Positions 1 to 11,562 of a DNA stretch of 64,000 nucleotides are shown piece by piece. The position numbers and the translations under genes are program-made. Source of the stretch: Paguma larvata (Eukaryota; Chordata; Mammalia; Carnivora; Viverridae); assembly GCA_030068075.1 (NCBI GenBank), contig CM057826.1, positions 112,864,746-112,928,745 on the forward strand, read 5' to 3'. How positions within the stretch are numbered: position 1 is the first letter of the stretch; every line of letters begins with the position of its first letter. Under the pieces are notes generated by a model. That model saw nothing but the letters and a program-made list of their open reading frames with translations. It searched no databases and had not been told where the DNA came from.

Positions 1-1264
1 CACCTTGAAAGAACTTCTGTCCTTAGTTCCAGAGGGTTTACTTCCTAAGTCTCAATTTACCTCTGTTGATAATACTTTGGAGTGCTCAAATAGATTGATT
101 TACGTGGTATTTATTCATGAGACTCTGAGGGTCCGTTAAATAATAACAACTGTCTTCTTCCTCCATATCTCCTCCCCATCAGCTCACCTCGTCCTGCTGT
201 TTCTAGAGTTTTAGTCCTAAGCAATGAAGTCTTTGCATTGAGACCATCTTGGTGAAAATGAGTATTCTATGAGGGATAACAGTCTTTGGTTCTTCCCTTG
301 CTTTTAAATCAATGTCATTACCTTGACTGTGAGACTTAAGAATCTAAAATCCCTCAATGGCTCATTTGAATTCAGCAGGGTTGTAATAGACTGTCAGTGG
401 TAAAGCTTTTGGGAATCCCTGAGAGCAGCCAGCTGCCACTGTGGGGCGTTGCCTTTTGTAAACAAAGTGAAACCTAGGAACTTAAACTCTTAGCAGAAAT
501 GGCAGAAAGTGGTTTCTTGGGCTTGAGACGTGTCACTGTCGTTACAGTGATTGGAAGTCGTGTCTCCATACAGTGTGCAGCATTTAACACAGGGGCCAAC
601 AATCAGGAAATCCAGGTGGTGGCCCTGCCTTGGCCGCACCCTAATGGCCATATTGTTTGGACTGGTTGCTCTGAGCTTCACTGTCATTTTTTTGTAAATC
701 AGGGATTGGACTAAGAGGGTCAGTTTCACACAGTTTGATGGTTTTGTTTGTTTGTTTTTGAGCCCTCACACGTTTCCCCCAATGTGTAGATACCACCATT
801 TAAATTTTTTTCCCAACAAATAGCCTTTAAGCCTGCATAAAAATTCAGGAGTTTAAGCTAAGTGGGTATCCAGGAACATCCAAACTAATTCATAGTGGAT
901 GGTCAAGGTTTGGGGGAGGGCAATAAAATATTTAAAAATAATAAATAGGCTCTTATAAAATACTAGTTAGTAAGAGGGGAGGGTAAGCATGTGGTAGGGA
1001 TGTCACAGTTTCGTTTTATAGTCCTATTCAGGTAAACTAAATAAACTGCACATTACAAGGATTTTTAGGTATTGTAGGGGGTCTGCAAGGTTTTGGTGCC
1101 CAGTAATATGTTGGCTTATTTTTAATCCATGCTTTCTGAAAGCACAGACTGTTCTAGAAGCTTTGGAGAAAACCAGATACAATATTAATAGTATCAATAA
1201 TCAACTGATTGTTTACCATGATCCAAGCACTGCACTGTTCTATAAGCAGTGGTTTCTCCCAAGG

Positions 1265-1268
<4 letters not shown>
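1..1268. other. unique non-coding sequence, nothing recognised
   Basis: I see no repeat family, splice-flanked exon or RNA gene here. A 71-codon plus-strand frame at 499-714 and a 79-codon minus-strand frame at 490-729 overlap each other; neither has recognisable motifs, so neither is called. Confidence 0.5.

Positions 1269-1299
<31 letters not shown>
1269..1299. repeat. (AG)n microsatellite
   Basis: An uninterrupted AG dinucleotide run of about 15 units is read directly. It creates Arg-Glu repeat frames on the plus strand that are not genes. It directly adjoins the MIR copy to its right. Confidence 0.97.
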
Positions 1300-1302
<3 letters not shown>

Positions 1303-1440
1303 TTACTCCCATGTCTCCGTTTTACAGATGGGGAAGTGGAGGCACAGAGGTGACTTTACTTGCACAGGGTCATCAGCCAGCAGGTGGCAGAGCTGGAATT
1401 CCAGGTGGTCTGACCTCAGAGCCCATCCTCTTAACTGCTG
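1303..1440 (-). mobile_element. MIR SINE fragment (antisense)
   Basis: The plus strand reads as the reverse complement of the MIR core: 'gttttacagatggggaa', then 'ggcacagaggtgac', 'cttgcacagggtcat', 'gtggcagagctgga' and 'gagcccatcctctta'. MIR is an ancient tRNA-derived SINE mobilised by L2. The copy is diverged and immobile. Confidence 0.85.
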
Positions 1441-2984
1441 TACTCTTTGTCTTCCTGAGCCGGAGGGCAGAATCCTTTCCCACAAAGAGCCTGGGTGAGG
1501 AGAAAAGACAAATGCGTGGCTGTTCTCCATCCATGTGGGATATAACCTTGAAGTCAGATGACCTTGAAGTCAACACTTGTCAGAACGTAGAGAACATGTA
1601 GTCTCCATAAGCTTAACGTGATGTTTGCTTTCCCAGTGCTGCTTTATTCTCACGCCCGACCTGGAATCTTTGGAGATTTGGGAGCCATTCTCTCCCCACT
1701 GTTCGGGATAGAATTTCCAACCAGTCTATTTCTTTTCCTGAGCTCACTCTCACACTCTGTTGTGCTAAATTCAAAAGCAAAGACAATGAGAAAATAGGTA
1801 TTTGTGGCCATCATAAATCTTCACATACCTTGTATAAACCTAAGGCAGGCACAGAATTGAAAACTGAAACAGCTCTGGTGCAGTGGCATTGAAAGACTGC
1901 AAACATTGGGGCTGTGTCTGCAGATTGTGTGGGTTAAATGCGTTTGAGGCACAGATCTTTGGTGGATCCAATCTGTTGTGGGATGGGACTTGAATTCAGC
2001 TGGTTTCTCTGTGCCTAGTTAAGGCTCTTAGTTTGACCAAGAAGGCCATGAAAACATCACTGAAGCATCTTAGATCAGGAGTTAATACAGAATTCTGGGC
2101 AGAGCAGCTTGAATTGCAAAGGTGATTTAATTTCTTAAAGGTACATCCAATAGTTAAACTCCACTTGTGTGCTCAAGCCCTGCAGCATACTAATTAAATG
2201 CTCTGTGAGCTTTCTGAGATGTCCAGCTGTTCCCCTTGATCGTTCTTCCCCCTCTGTTGGTGGGGATTTCTCACTGTGCCTCTCTACCCTGTGGGAGAAT
2301 TTCATCTCTTGCTGAATGACCCCTTTGGTTTTGCTGAGGCTTTGCGGCACTTGTGGTAGCAGGCAGTGCCCGGGCAGGTGAGGGGAAGAAGGCTGGAGTG
2401 CCTGCCTGGGAAGGGGGAAAAAAAACCTGTGTCTTGTGAACCGCATTTGTTGGAGTGATACTTCTTTGTCACTTTCGATTTCTTTGGAATCCTACTTGCT
2501 GCCTGGGGTTTGACCCCTAATTTTTTTATCTAGCTTTCTTCCTTAGATTCTAGCTAAACTGTTTTTCTGTTTTTCTCCGAATTTCCTTAGTAAAGGAAAA
2601 TGGTGGGTTTTTGAGAGTTAATTAACTCCTTTCCTATTGACAGCCCATTTAAGAGAATTCAAAGTAAAAATTTTCTCAATCATTGGCATTTGCTGGGGAA
2701 GTAGCTTCTGTTAACTTTTCAAGATATTAACATTTTGAAAGCTTACTTATTGCTTTTTCTGTTCTCTTCCCTTCTTGATATATTTGAATATTTTATAATT
2801 TAAAAAATGGCCACACTCTCCCAAAAAGACTCTTTCAGTCTGTAAACAACAACAACAACAAAATTTAAGGTTTTGTTTAAAATGTTTTTGAATAGGTGCT
2901 ACCTGCACATTAAGTATTTTCTATATTTTCAGAGAGGCCGTTTGTGTCCTTTTATCCTAGCTCTCTTTGAAACCAGCAGAGTAC
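1441..2984. other. unique non-coding sequence, nothing recognised
   Basis: AT-leaning sequence with short A and T runs and a small CAA repeat near 2848-2862. A 103-codon minus frame at 2135-2446 has no recognisable domain. No repeat family could be assigned. Confidence 0.45.
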
Positions 2985-3155
2985 CTTGTTTGACCTTGAG
3001 GAAGCCACCTAATTTTGAGTCTCATTTTCCTCATCTGTAAAGTGAGAGTAATATTGGAACCTGCTTCATCAAGTACTTGTGAGAAGCAAATGAGTTACAT
3101 GCATAAAATGCTTAGGACGGGACTTGGCACGCAGCAAATGATCAGTTGGTGTTAC
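2985..3155 (+). mobile_element. MIR SINE fragment
   Basis: Sense MIR landmarks occur in order: 'gaccttgaggaagccacc', 'cctcatctgtaaagtgag', 'gagaagcaaatgagttac', 'atgcttaggacgggac' and 'ttggcacgcagcaaatga'. The copy is strongly diverged. Confidence 0.8.
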
Positions 3156-3244
3156 TTAAAAAGAAAAATTCAAGAAAGTTATACCCAAAACTTATTTTTC
3201 CCATTAAGGCCACAGGCAGATGTTTAATGGTTATAATAAGCCTG

Positions 3245-3440
3245 TCTTGGGAGTCACCCAGATCCAAATTTAAATCTCAGGGCCCCCCCCCCCTCGTGTG
3301 TGTACAAATTGAGCCTCTGGGTGAAATGTGAGTGGTAGTACCCGCCTTCTGAGTATGCAAATAAAAGGCAATAGTGTAAAGCAGTGCTTACATATCTTGG
3401 CGCATATTAAATACTCCAGAAATGGAAACTGTTACCTTGC
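3245..3440 (+). mobile_element. MIR SINE fragment with a C-run
   Basis: A second sense MIR lies about 90 bases after the previous one, shown by 'gagcctctgggtgaaatg', 'gtggtagtacccgccttc' and 'gcgcatattaaatactcc'. A run of 11 C at 3283-3293 interrupts it where the central core would be, probably by slippage. Confidence 0.6.
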
Positions 3441-3779
3441 CATTATAGCTCAAATTGGCATGTTCTGTTCAGTCTTTGATACGCAGATTGTCAGCAGTCA
3501 TAATTACGGTGTAAGTACACGTTCATGTTTTGCTCTTTTCAAGTAATACTGTATCACAAATGCCTACCATCGCAACTATATAAACCTCAAAACCAGCATT
3601 TTAATGACTGTGTAATATTTCGTTCGCTTGTTATATAATAATTGCCTTTACTGTTTCTTTAGGCGTGAGCGTTGAAGTCATTTCCAAGTTTCCCATTATA
3701 AGTGAGACGATGTGAAACGTCTTCATACAGAGTATTTTGTATCAGTACCCTAGAAAAGATTCCCTGAAGTACGGTGATC

Positions 3780-3908
3780 AGCATGTGACTGTTTACATGA
3801 TTCTTTGTTTCCCTTAGTGAGTGGTAGGCTTTTGTGTGGCTCACCATTTTATCCTCAAGACCTAGCACATAGTCTGTGCTTAGTAAATATTTACTGAATT
3901 AGTGAACA
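3780..3908 (+). mobile_element. L2 LINE 3' end fragment (weak)
   Basis: The stretch 'cctagcacatagtctg', then 'gcttagtaaatatttactga' and 'attagtgaacaaatg', matches the end of L2, where a short terminal repeat follows the AATAAATATTT-like tail. Earlier parts are too decayed to place the left edge. Confidence 0.55.
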
Positions 3909-4029
3909 AATGTACATATTTCTGTATAATTTTCCGAATGTGCTAAGGCTTCTTTATGTTTCCATTCTGTTTTATTTTAAAATAGTCTTAAAAGCAACTA
4001 AACTTGGGGTAATATGGAAGGTAAGAGTA

Positions 4030-4262
4030 ATAGGTAATTATTTGTTGAGTGCTCTCCGTGCCCCAGGCTTCATCCTCAGTACAGTACATGCGTTACTTCC
4101 TTGAGTTTGCTTGACAATGCTCTGCAGTAAGTGCTGTTATGACCTTTTTCTAGACGAGGACCAGAGGCGTGAGTCGACAGGCCCCAAATCACACAGGTGG
4201 TCAGTGGTGGAACGCGTCTTCAAACCAGGAAGTTGGACCCTTAGTCTCTGTACTTGAGGACT
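4030..4262 (-). mobile_element. MIR SINE (antisense)
   Basis: Read on the plus strand: 'ttgttgagtgctctccgtgc', 'cagtacatgcgttacttcc', 'gctgttatgacc', 'gacgaggaccagaggcg', 'aaatcacacaggtggtcag'. This is the reverse order of a MIR from its 3' end inward. Confidence 0.75.
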
Positions 4263-5554
4263 AGGCTCCTGATTTATTTCGCCAGCAGCTCACCCCTTCA
4301 CATTTCAGCCAGTCGAACAGATTGTTTCCCAGGGAGCCTGAGTTTGTTGGCCAAATTCCAAGCAAGGTGTGAATCAGGTGTCCCTGAGCCTTGAGGATTT
4401 TATATCAGTCTCAAAACAAGAGCCAGAATTTCCCACAAGGGCTTATTATTTCAGAGGAGTCCCACCTTTGCAGCTTACCAAGTGAAGGATGTGTGAATGT
4501 GTTTTTTTAATAAACCTTAGCTTTTTTTTTTATTGAAGGGAAGAATGTTATTAGATTGTTAAACATCAAGGCAGCTGGTAGATTTAGAACATTGTCCACG
4601 TGGGAGTTATTAATGCATGCAGGAGTATCTGGGACCAAGCACTACAAAGGATAAGATCCTAGGGACTAACCAAATAATGCTTCCATTTAGTGAGCAATTG
4701 AAATCGAGCAATTTTTAAAGAGTATCAACTGTGTTATTATATCCATTTCTTCAATCTTTTTCCCCCTATCAATTTACTATGAGGGCTGGGGATTTTAAAG
4801 AACATTTGCATCTATAAGCACTGCAAGGTATTTCCCCCCCCCCCTTTGTAAATGATTGAAAAAACAACAGGTAGTTTAGACTATTATTTGCATGTAGTGA
4901 TTTTATTTTTTAGTCACTTATATGTAGCTTTTGTTCTGGCCGTTTGTGTTAATTTACAATATTAAATGCTTAGATTTTTCAAAAGGTGTCCTTCTCCTAC
5001 TTGCAGTGAACTTCATGGTTCTGCCATTCTACAGGCCATGTGAAGGGTGGGGAGTCAAAGTGAGCCCTCCTATTTATATAGCTAGTGTTCACTACAGCCC
5101 TGTGGCTCCACGCTGTAGCCTCCTGCCTTGCTCACCTTCCCAGGTTCTGTCCCCCCAGAAATGGCTAAAGGCTTTATGTGGGAAGTAACAGCCTCACTCA
5201 TTTGCATTAGATAAAACTAAGGGGTTCGAATTGGCAGATGTCGAGTTGAAACAGAAATGTTTCTTCTGCACACGCTCGTCCTCCAGCTTCTTCGTAGTGT
5301 ATGAGAAAGCTTCCCTTGGTATGCACAGAAAACAGAATGCATTTGGAGACATGGTGAGGTGCTTTTAACCTCAGGGCAGTTTTAAGGACGACTTGCAGTT
5401 CGGTCTCGTCCCATCTCCCCTAAATAGGTAAAATTAAAATTACCCAGATGCTGGTGGAAATAACATTGGGATGGCAGGAAGGACTCTGCCTAAGGCAGCG
5501 TGTCATTTCTTGGTGATTTGAGAAGAGAACCCTACACACCCCTACTTTTTTAAG
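4263..5554. other. unique non-coding sequence; C-run at 4834-4844
   Basis: No repeat family or exon is recognised. A run of 11 C lies at 4834-4844. Frames present (for example plus 4931-5188) show no motifs. Confidence 0.45.
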
Positions 5555-5765
5555 GAGGTGGTATAGTAAGGGCTCCATCACAAAAACCTGGGTATGAACC
5601 TGGATTCTGCACTCACATAGCTGGGTGCCATTGGTCAAGTTTCTTAGCCTCACTGTGCCTCATTCTCTTTATGTCACTGACTCACAGGTTGAGAGGATTA
5701 GATGGGACCAGGCATACAGCGTGCCACAGCCTACCAGGGCCTTAACCTTTCAGTAAACGTTCTTT
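5555..5765 (+). mobile_element. MIR SINE
   Basis: Sense MIR: 'ggtatgaacctggattctgc', 'cacatagctgggtgcc', 'aagtttcttagcctcactgt', 'gcctcattctctttatg', 'gagaggattagatggg'. It runs almost directly into another MIR at about 5775. Confidence 0.8.
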
Positions 5766-5774
5766 TCCTGTGAC

Positions 5775-5947
5775 TTGGATTCTAGTTCTCTGTGTATTAC
5801 GGACAACCCTGTGACCTAGGGAATGCTGGTTTACCCTGCTGGGCTCAGTGTCATCGAACAGTAATAGTAACTTTTAGAGGTGATGTGAAGAGAAAGTAAA
5901 ATGTGCTTTGAGAAATCTGAATAGGCACGAGGTGAGCCCTTGCTGAC
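5775..5947 (+). mobile_element. MIR SINE
   Basis: A second sense MIR in tandem with the preceding copy: 'ggattctagttctctgtg', 'aaccctgtgacctaggga', 'cagtaatagtaac', 'gtgatgtgaagag'. More diverged than its neighbour; two independent insertions are more likely than duplication. Confidence 0.65.
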
Positions 5948-6109
5948 ATTTCCTGTGCATCACTGACACTGACATCCCCACCATCCTCTGAATGAGGGGA
6001 CCATCCACTCCTATTTGTGGGAGTCCCATTGTGAGGGGCCCCTAGTCCGATTTGGGCACACAGAGAAGTCAGTAGCTGCTTTTCAGGGCACGGGGAGAGT
6101 GGGCGGGAG

Positions 6110-6238
6110 TGCCTGACAAAAGGCTGTCATGTTGCCTCACTGAGTCCTCAGAGCAGTCCTGCAAGGAAGCATGCTTGCTCACTTCCCTCAATGGGGAAGT
6201 GTATGGGCCCAGAAACAAACTCACTGAGGCAGATACTC
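6110..6238 (-). mobile_element. MIR SINE fragment (antisense, weak)
   Basis: The order 'cctcagagcagtcctgcaag', 'cctcaatggggaagtg', 'gggcccagaaacaaactcac' resembles an antisense MIR 3' half. Divergence is high. Confidence 0.45.
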
Positions 6239-6249
6239 ACTGGAAAGTG

Positions 6250-6445
6250 CTGAAGAAATCCAGGTTTAAATTGCAGGTTGGTCCCTTACTCGATCTGCCA
6301 CCCTGAGCAACTCCCTCTCCTCTGAGGCCCAGTTGCCTTACCAAGAACTGGTGAGAGAGAACGCATCTTACCTGGCAGGCCTGTTGGGAGGATTAAGTGA
6401 GGTGAGCCCTGGCAGGTAGTTAGCCCCTTAACCTCAGTGTTGTTG
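6250..6445 (+). mobile_element. MIR SINE
   Basis: Sense MIR: 'ccaggtttaaattgcaggtt', 'cgatctgccaccctgagcaa', 'ctcctctgaggcccagttgc', 'ctgttgggaggattaagtg'. This is the third recognisable sense MIR in about 0.9 kb. Confidence 0.75.
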
Positions 6446-7660
6446 AGATTTGGTGTGATAGGGTTTTGACTGAAATAGGGCTTTGGAAAATTATATGGGA
6501 AGACCCAGGAGACTGGCCTTACATGTAAAGAAAATTGTTGACATATAGAAATTAATGTGAACATGAGTAAAGAGAAGGGGAGAAAGAAAAGGTAAAAGAA
6601 GTATCTGGGCATCCGTTGGATTTATTTATTCTGTTAGACAATAAGCATACTGGCAATCCTTTTATTTCTCAGGATAGGGAAGAGACAAGGTGAAATTATG
6701 ACTGAGCTGAAATTCGATGAATAGTGAAAAAAAAATGCTGGTAAAGGGAATTGATAGGAATCTTGCTGTGTTTTAGTTTGTTAGGAGTACAAGAGTTGGT
6801 CCTGGACGCCTCTAGCACCAGGCACTGAGGCAGTTTTACCTCCGTGGAATGGGAGTCGAAAGCTTCCCATCAGTGGAGGGTGGTAAACAGGTGACAGAAC
6901 ATCGTTTGTCAGAAATGTCATGGATGGCACATGGCACTAGATAGGAGGCTGGTCTCTTGATTGGTTAGTAGTGAAGAAGCTATATTTTGCATGAAGCCCA
7001 AGTCAGGAAAAATAAAAATATATATAGATCATGTTTAAAAACTGAAAATGAAGGTAGGCTAATGGAGTTACGTTGGAAGGTTGGGGAAGGAACTTTGTAA
7101 AATAGGAAGACACCAATGACTAAATGCCTTTTAGCCAGTAAGATAGTCATGCCAGGTCAGGCTTTATTTGAAAACTGGCAGTGTGGAAATGACTTTCATC
7201 CTGATATATGATCCCAGGACACCCGTCTAAGTCAGATAGGCCATCTTCTAAGAGTTTCCCTTCTGGACTAGATAATATAATGTCATTTCTAATTTTTGCA
7301 TTTTATTATTTGGGGATCTATTCTTTTCCATTACCAATTGTGAGATTAAATACTCTCTTTAAGGGGAGAGGAAGTTTTATAACGTGAAGCAGAGACATCT
7401 GAATTATTGTATCCGTTAACGTTCTGCAGTTACACCTAAAGATTTTGGATTGCTTACCAAAATAAAAATGAATCTTACTCAAGAGTTTATTAGCTACTAT
7501 GGGAAAATTGTATTGAAGTCATACATGCGACCAGATATTCCTACTTGAAAAACATTGTATATAAAATAATTTGTAGAGGTGATTAAATATTGATTCATAT
7601 ATTAAGAATCATGCCATTTAGTTTGCGAGCAGGGCTAAAATATCTAATTTATTTATCACG
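6446..7660. other. AT-rich unique sequence, nothing recognised
   Basis: No transposon family, exon or RNA gene is recognised. Several short A and T runs occur, including one near 6727-6735. Confidence 0.45.
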
Positions 7661-7669
7661 CTTTCCGAA

Positions 7670-7990
7670 CATAGTCAATAGGGAAAGGAAGAATACGCCC
7701 TTGCTGGGTGCCCAACATTATGACAGGCGGTGTCATACATGCAGTCTCATTTATGCCTTCCACCCATGTCGAAACATCCTGGACCCTGGACAATTGCTTA
7801 GGGTCAAATCGAGACTGTTTGCTTCTTTGTTACTGTATGATTTTGGTCTGGAGCCCCAGACGTGGAAAAAAAAAAGATGATAATCCTCAAAGGCAGATAG
7901 AAGAAACGAAGTCATCGGCAGGTAAAGTGCTCAGCACTGTGTTTGGCATACAGTACGTGCCAGTAGTTTTGACTGTTACTATTGTTTGAT
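7670..7990. mobile_element. decayed MIR pieces
   Basis: The stretch 7690-7765 looks like an antisense MIR 3' half ('gtctcatttatgccttcc'). The stretch 7920-7990 looks like a sense MIR tail ('ggtaaagtgctcagcac', 'tggcatacagtacgtgcc'). Two opposed fragments are likely; the edges are uncertain. Confidence 0.45.
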
Positions 7991-8251
7991 GTTAGCCCAG
8001 TTTTGTAGATGAGGAAGTCCTATATATAAAAGATTTAACCAACATCCGATCAAAAGATGCTTAATTGGGCAAAAGATGTCTTCCCGGAGAAGCTCTGAGC
8101 AGTGTTTTTGTTACCTTTTGATGAGAAAACTGGATTCAGACTCCTCCCTTTTCTTTTTTCATAGATGATGCCTACTGGCCAGGTGTCTCTTCCGTCTCCT
8201 TGAGCCTACTTTCTACTGGGGGAATGGAGGGGTGGCAGACAGTACAAAATA

Positions 8252-8325
8252 TATTTTTTTTAATTTTTATTTCTTTTCGAGAGAGAGAGACAGACAGAGC
8301 ATGAGCAGGGGAGGGGCAGAGAAAC
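8252..8325 (-). mobile_element. truncated SINEC (carnivore tRNA-derived SINE), tail end only
   Basis: An oligo-T tract followed by 'cgagagagagagacagacag' and 'gagcatgagcaggggagggg' is the reverse complement of the SINEC 3' tail and CT-rich body. The tRNA-like head is missing, so the copy is 5'-truncated. It is one of only two SINECs seen in the first 24 kb. Confidence 0.85.
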
Positions 8326-9610
8326 CAGTTTATCCATTTTATAACCCATCAACATCAAGTACCTTTCATGGGGCAAATTCTGCAGCCATCTTTTATCATT
8401 TTGATAATTAAGTGAGTGATTCTTAATTTTGTTAAGAACGCCCCACAGATGTGTCTTTTGAGAACTGCTTTAGGCTTTATAATTTTTATGAAGCCTAATA
8501 TTACTGTCTTTGGGACCTCCTAGGTAAATCAGAGCTTTTCCTCAGGAAATACCAGTTAGATAACAAAATACATATACCATCTGGATCTAACCACCTTTAG
8601 TTCCAATTTATTCTAGCTCCTCTTCAGATAAGCTTTTTGTTTTCCACAATCATCAGCTATTTCTCAGAGATTCTTAGAGTGTGGGATCTGGGAAGTGTTT
8701 TGAATCTGTGAGATTCTGGGACACCTTTGTGGGGGTGCAAGGATGCGCTTGGGCAGCCCAGAGATGGTATTAGGGAAATGGGACTGGGAGGGCTCACTCA
8801 CTCATCTGTACATTGGCAAATAGAGAAAGATAGCCTTGCAAGAGAGAGACAAAAAATCTCAGAGAGGAAAGGAATAATAAAATCATGCTGGTTTATGGTT
8901 TGTCAGTCCAAAAAGCTTTTAAGCCATCTCTATAAAGGTGGATTCACTTAATGTTTGTTCTGCGTTTCAGGCATCATTGTGTGGTAAGTGGTGTAAATTT
9001 AGCCTCTTTAAGCCTGATCTCCTAGGGGTTGAGTTTTAAGCATTGGAACTTTATTTGAAAGGACTCTTATCGATTGGGCTTTTATTTGGTCCCTCCTTAC
9101 TAAAGAGAGGTACTAAATAATGGTTTGGCCTCCTTCTTAGTTGTTTTTTTTTTTTTTAATTCACTTTATAGGTCTCTCTCTGCCCCTGTTCTCCACCTTC
9201 TATTTCTAACTGTTCTGCTTAAAAAGACTAAAGTGGTATGAGAGAGGGGGAAAAAAGGGAAAGAAAAATCAACTGTCAAATTGTGAACATAATTGATTCA
9301 ATAAATAACGTCTTTCAATTCCCAAGGGAAACCTCAGAGTCTTCACTTATGTCAATTAGTGTTCAGCTCAGTAAGTGGTGGCGTTCTTAATTTAGACGGA
9401 TGGGGAGAGTTCACCAGCGCTCACTTCCTGAGGAAGGAGTGTGCTTTTCTTGTTTTAAAGACACACCACCAGATTTATGGGCCCACTCTGCAAAAAGAAG
9501 GTTGAAACGGAACTATTGTGGCTCTTTTTATTCTTCCTGAAAATGGAAGGAAGGCATTTAATTATTGTTCAGGGTTTTGTTGAAACAAACAAACGGAAAT
9601 CAGGGAAATA
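8326..9610. other. unique non-coding sequence, nothing recognised
   Basis: No recognised family. A T-run near 9146-9158 is followed by 'ggtctctctctgcccctg', which faintly recalls a SINEC tail but is too short to call. Confidence 0.4.
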
Positions 9611-9616
9611 AAATCT

Positions 9617-9737
9617 ACTAGACTGTATGCTCCATGAGGGCAGGGACTTTGTCTTGTTGGTTCATTATTTACTCTCTGGTGCACACAGCAGGTGCATAAT
9701 ATTTGTTGAGTGGCTCTGTTGATGAATGAATGAGGGT
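9617..9737 (+). mobile_element. L2 LINE 3' end
   Basis: Clear L2 terminus: 'gactgtatgctccatgaggg', 'cagggactttgtcttgttgg', 'cacacagcaggtgcataata', then 'tgttgatgaatgaatga'. The final short tandem repeat typical of L2 is retained. Confidence 0.9.
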
Positions 9738-10500
9738 AGAAATAAGTGCAATTCAGACCTTAGGGTAAGAATTTGATTACATTTCATTCCTTTGGTGGGT
9801 TCATTTCCACCATTCCCCCTCTAATTCCGTGTAGGACTGCAGAATGGACCGTGTCTTCCAAAATGATTCAGGAGGACTATTCCATCCATCCCCAGACTGG
9901 CAGAGCTGGAGGGGATCTTGGAGGTGGTGTCAGGCTGCCATTTACAAGTTCCAGTAGATGAATCCGTTGTGCTTCACAACCACAACTAGAAACTCTGATT
10001 GTGTAGCTCTCAGCAGGGCTCGGGAATCTGCGTGTGCCTCTGTGAGTTCCCCTACCAGTTCTGGTGCACGGCTGCGCTCCCCGTTCAGCCTCGCTGTCCC
10101 CCGAGCTGTCCCGTCTCAGTTACTCCTTGGGAAAAGTGACTCACCTAAGGTACCAGCAGAATTGCTGGCAGGGCTGTGACCAGGACCCGCCTCTCTCCAC
10201 GCTGATAGCAGTGCTCCTGGTCTTGGGGCTTGCTGCTGTAGGTCACCCCACCCTGTGCTCCTCAGCATTCCTTCAGGATCCTTTGATGCTTCTTCCTTGC
10301 AGGACAGTGGCAGTATGTGGGGCGATGGCTAGCCGCAATCTAAAGGACCATCCGAAACCTCAAGGAAATGTTACATTTTGTTTTGTGTACTTCGGTACTC
10401 AGTATATTTTATGGTCTTCTCTAGAGGCTCCCCCCTTGCCGTGGTGCAGAATAAATCCCTGCCAGGAAGCCCCTGTCTTTCTTTCTCTTGTAGCTCACTC
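9738..10500. other. GC-richer unique sequence; weak repeat resemblance
   Basis: The stretch 'gagctggaggggatcttgg' and, further on, 'gtgactcacctaaggtacc' resemble a class of old antisense SINE/LINE remnants also seen near 49.7 kb. The match is too weak to name. No exon is supported despite a 152-codon plus frame at 10064-10522. Confidence 0.35.
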
Positions 10501-10507
10501 AGTGTTT

Positions 10508-10612
10508 TCCAGACCGGCCTGATCATGAGAATCACCTGGGTGCTTGTTAAAGGTGCAGAACTCTGGGGCCTGCTTGAGTTCTATGAAATCGAAGTCTTCT
10601 GTGAGGGACCTG
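10508..10612. mobile_element. hAT-type MITE fragment (MER5-like)
   Basis: 'cctgatcatgagaatcacct', 'gggtgcttgttaaaggtgca' and 'gaactctggggcctgcttga' follow the MER5-like order. MER5 elements are non-autonomous hAT-Charlie DNA transposons. Only the left part is clear. Confidence 0.65.
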
Positions 10613-10904
10613 GGGACCTGTGTTTTAAGTTAGCATGGGTCATTACTGTTCCCTGTAAACTACTTCCTGTCCCTGAGAACAGTGACTTCCATTCCCCCAG
10701 AGCCAGCTCTGACTTGCTTAAAACCTTTCATAATTAGACCATCACTCTGTCTTTTTATCTGAGGCTTTATCCTCTGGTCTGCAGAACTTGGTCTTGAAGG
10801 AGGAAGGAGGAAATAACTGCCTTCCTCTTTCTTCCACAGTAGATTTTGAATGGCAAGTGGGGGACAGGTTACAAAGTGAGCACATGGAAGGGTCAGGGGA
10901 GCCT

Positions 10905-11062
10905 CTGAAGCCCGAATAAGGTGCCTGTGTTCATTCCCTGCTTTATTGCTCAACAGATGTATGCCTTTGGGAAAATTACTTAAACCTCTTAGAATTACTG
11001 TTTCTTCATCTGTAAAATGGGAGTAAGAATCGTACTTGTTCTGGGGTTTTGTGTGTATTAAG
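10905..11062 (+). mobile_element. MIR SINE, left part of a split copy
   Basis: Sense MIR through 'gggaaaattacttaaacctc', 'tcttcatctgtaaaatggga' and 'gtgtgtattaagg'. The match stops abruptly; the remaining MIR 3' end appears at about 11498-11562. Confidence 0.75.
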
Positions 11063-11497
11063 GCATCGGAGGCCAGCTCTCCAGACACAGACTCTGAGAC
11101 GGGGACTTTCGTGCAGAGGGCTACTGGACGGGGACCCCAAGAGCAACTCTTCCAGGGGAGTGAGGGAGACAAGATTACACAGGAGGTGAATTTGCACCAT
11201 GGTAATTTTGCATTGAAGGTCTCAGCTGATCCCTTGGGGACTTCTAGACATGGAGTGCCTTCACCGGTTTCTGGAGTTAAGGGAAGAGGGCTATGCCTTT
11301 AGACCCCTGTGTCCACCAGTCCTTGAATGTGGGCTGCCCTGCAGAAGGGACGTGACCTGAGGTTAGGCCGCTCCCTTTGGCTGAGGTTGGCGCTGTGCCA
11401 TCAGCACCTTGCAGTGCTGGCAGGTGGGGAAGGGGTGCCGAGGGGCTGGAGGGGTGTCCATGGTGCCACTGCCCAGGACGGGGCTCGTGAAAACCTG
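11063..11497. mobile_element. GC-rich insert of unnamed family splitting a MIR
   Basis: About 435 bases separate two complementary parts of one MIR. The opening 'cagacacagactctgagacg' recalls a mammalian LTR-like repeat, but I cannot name the family. No target duplication is obvious, so simple insertion is an inference. Confidence 0.4.
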
Positions 11498-11562
11498 AGC
11501 AGCCAGCATAGCGCGTTCGTAAGTGCTCAACAAACACTAATTATAACCATTATTATTCCAGC
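11498..11562 (+). mobile_element. MIR SINE, right part of the split copy
   Basis: 'ccagcatagcgcg', 'gtaagtgctcaacaaacact' and 'aattataaccattattatt' is the MIR 3' terminus, continuing where the left part at 11062 ends. Confidence 0.7.

Noticed and set aside
1163..1601. Overlapping plus frames of 111 and 130 codons with Arg-Glu repeats
   Set aside because: They translate the (AG)n run and the antisense MIR; no gene features.
9950..10200. Possible CpG island
   Set aside because: GC-richer than its surroundings but too short and with few CG dinucleotides; no promoter motifs.
10660..11172. Longest frame in the window, 170 codons on the minus strand
   Set aside because: It crosses a MIR and the GC-rich insert, shows no domain and has no splice or promoter context.
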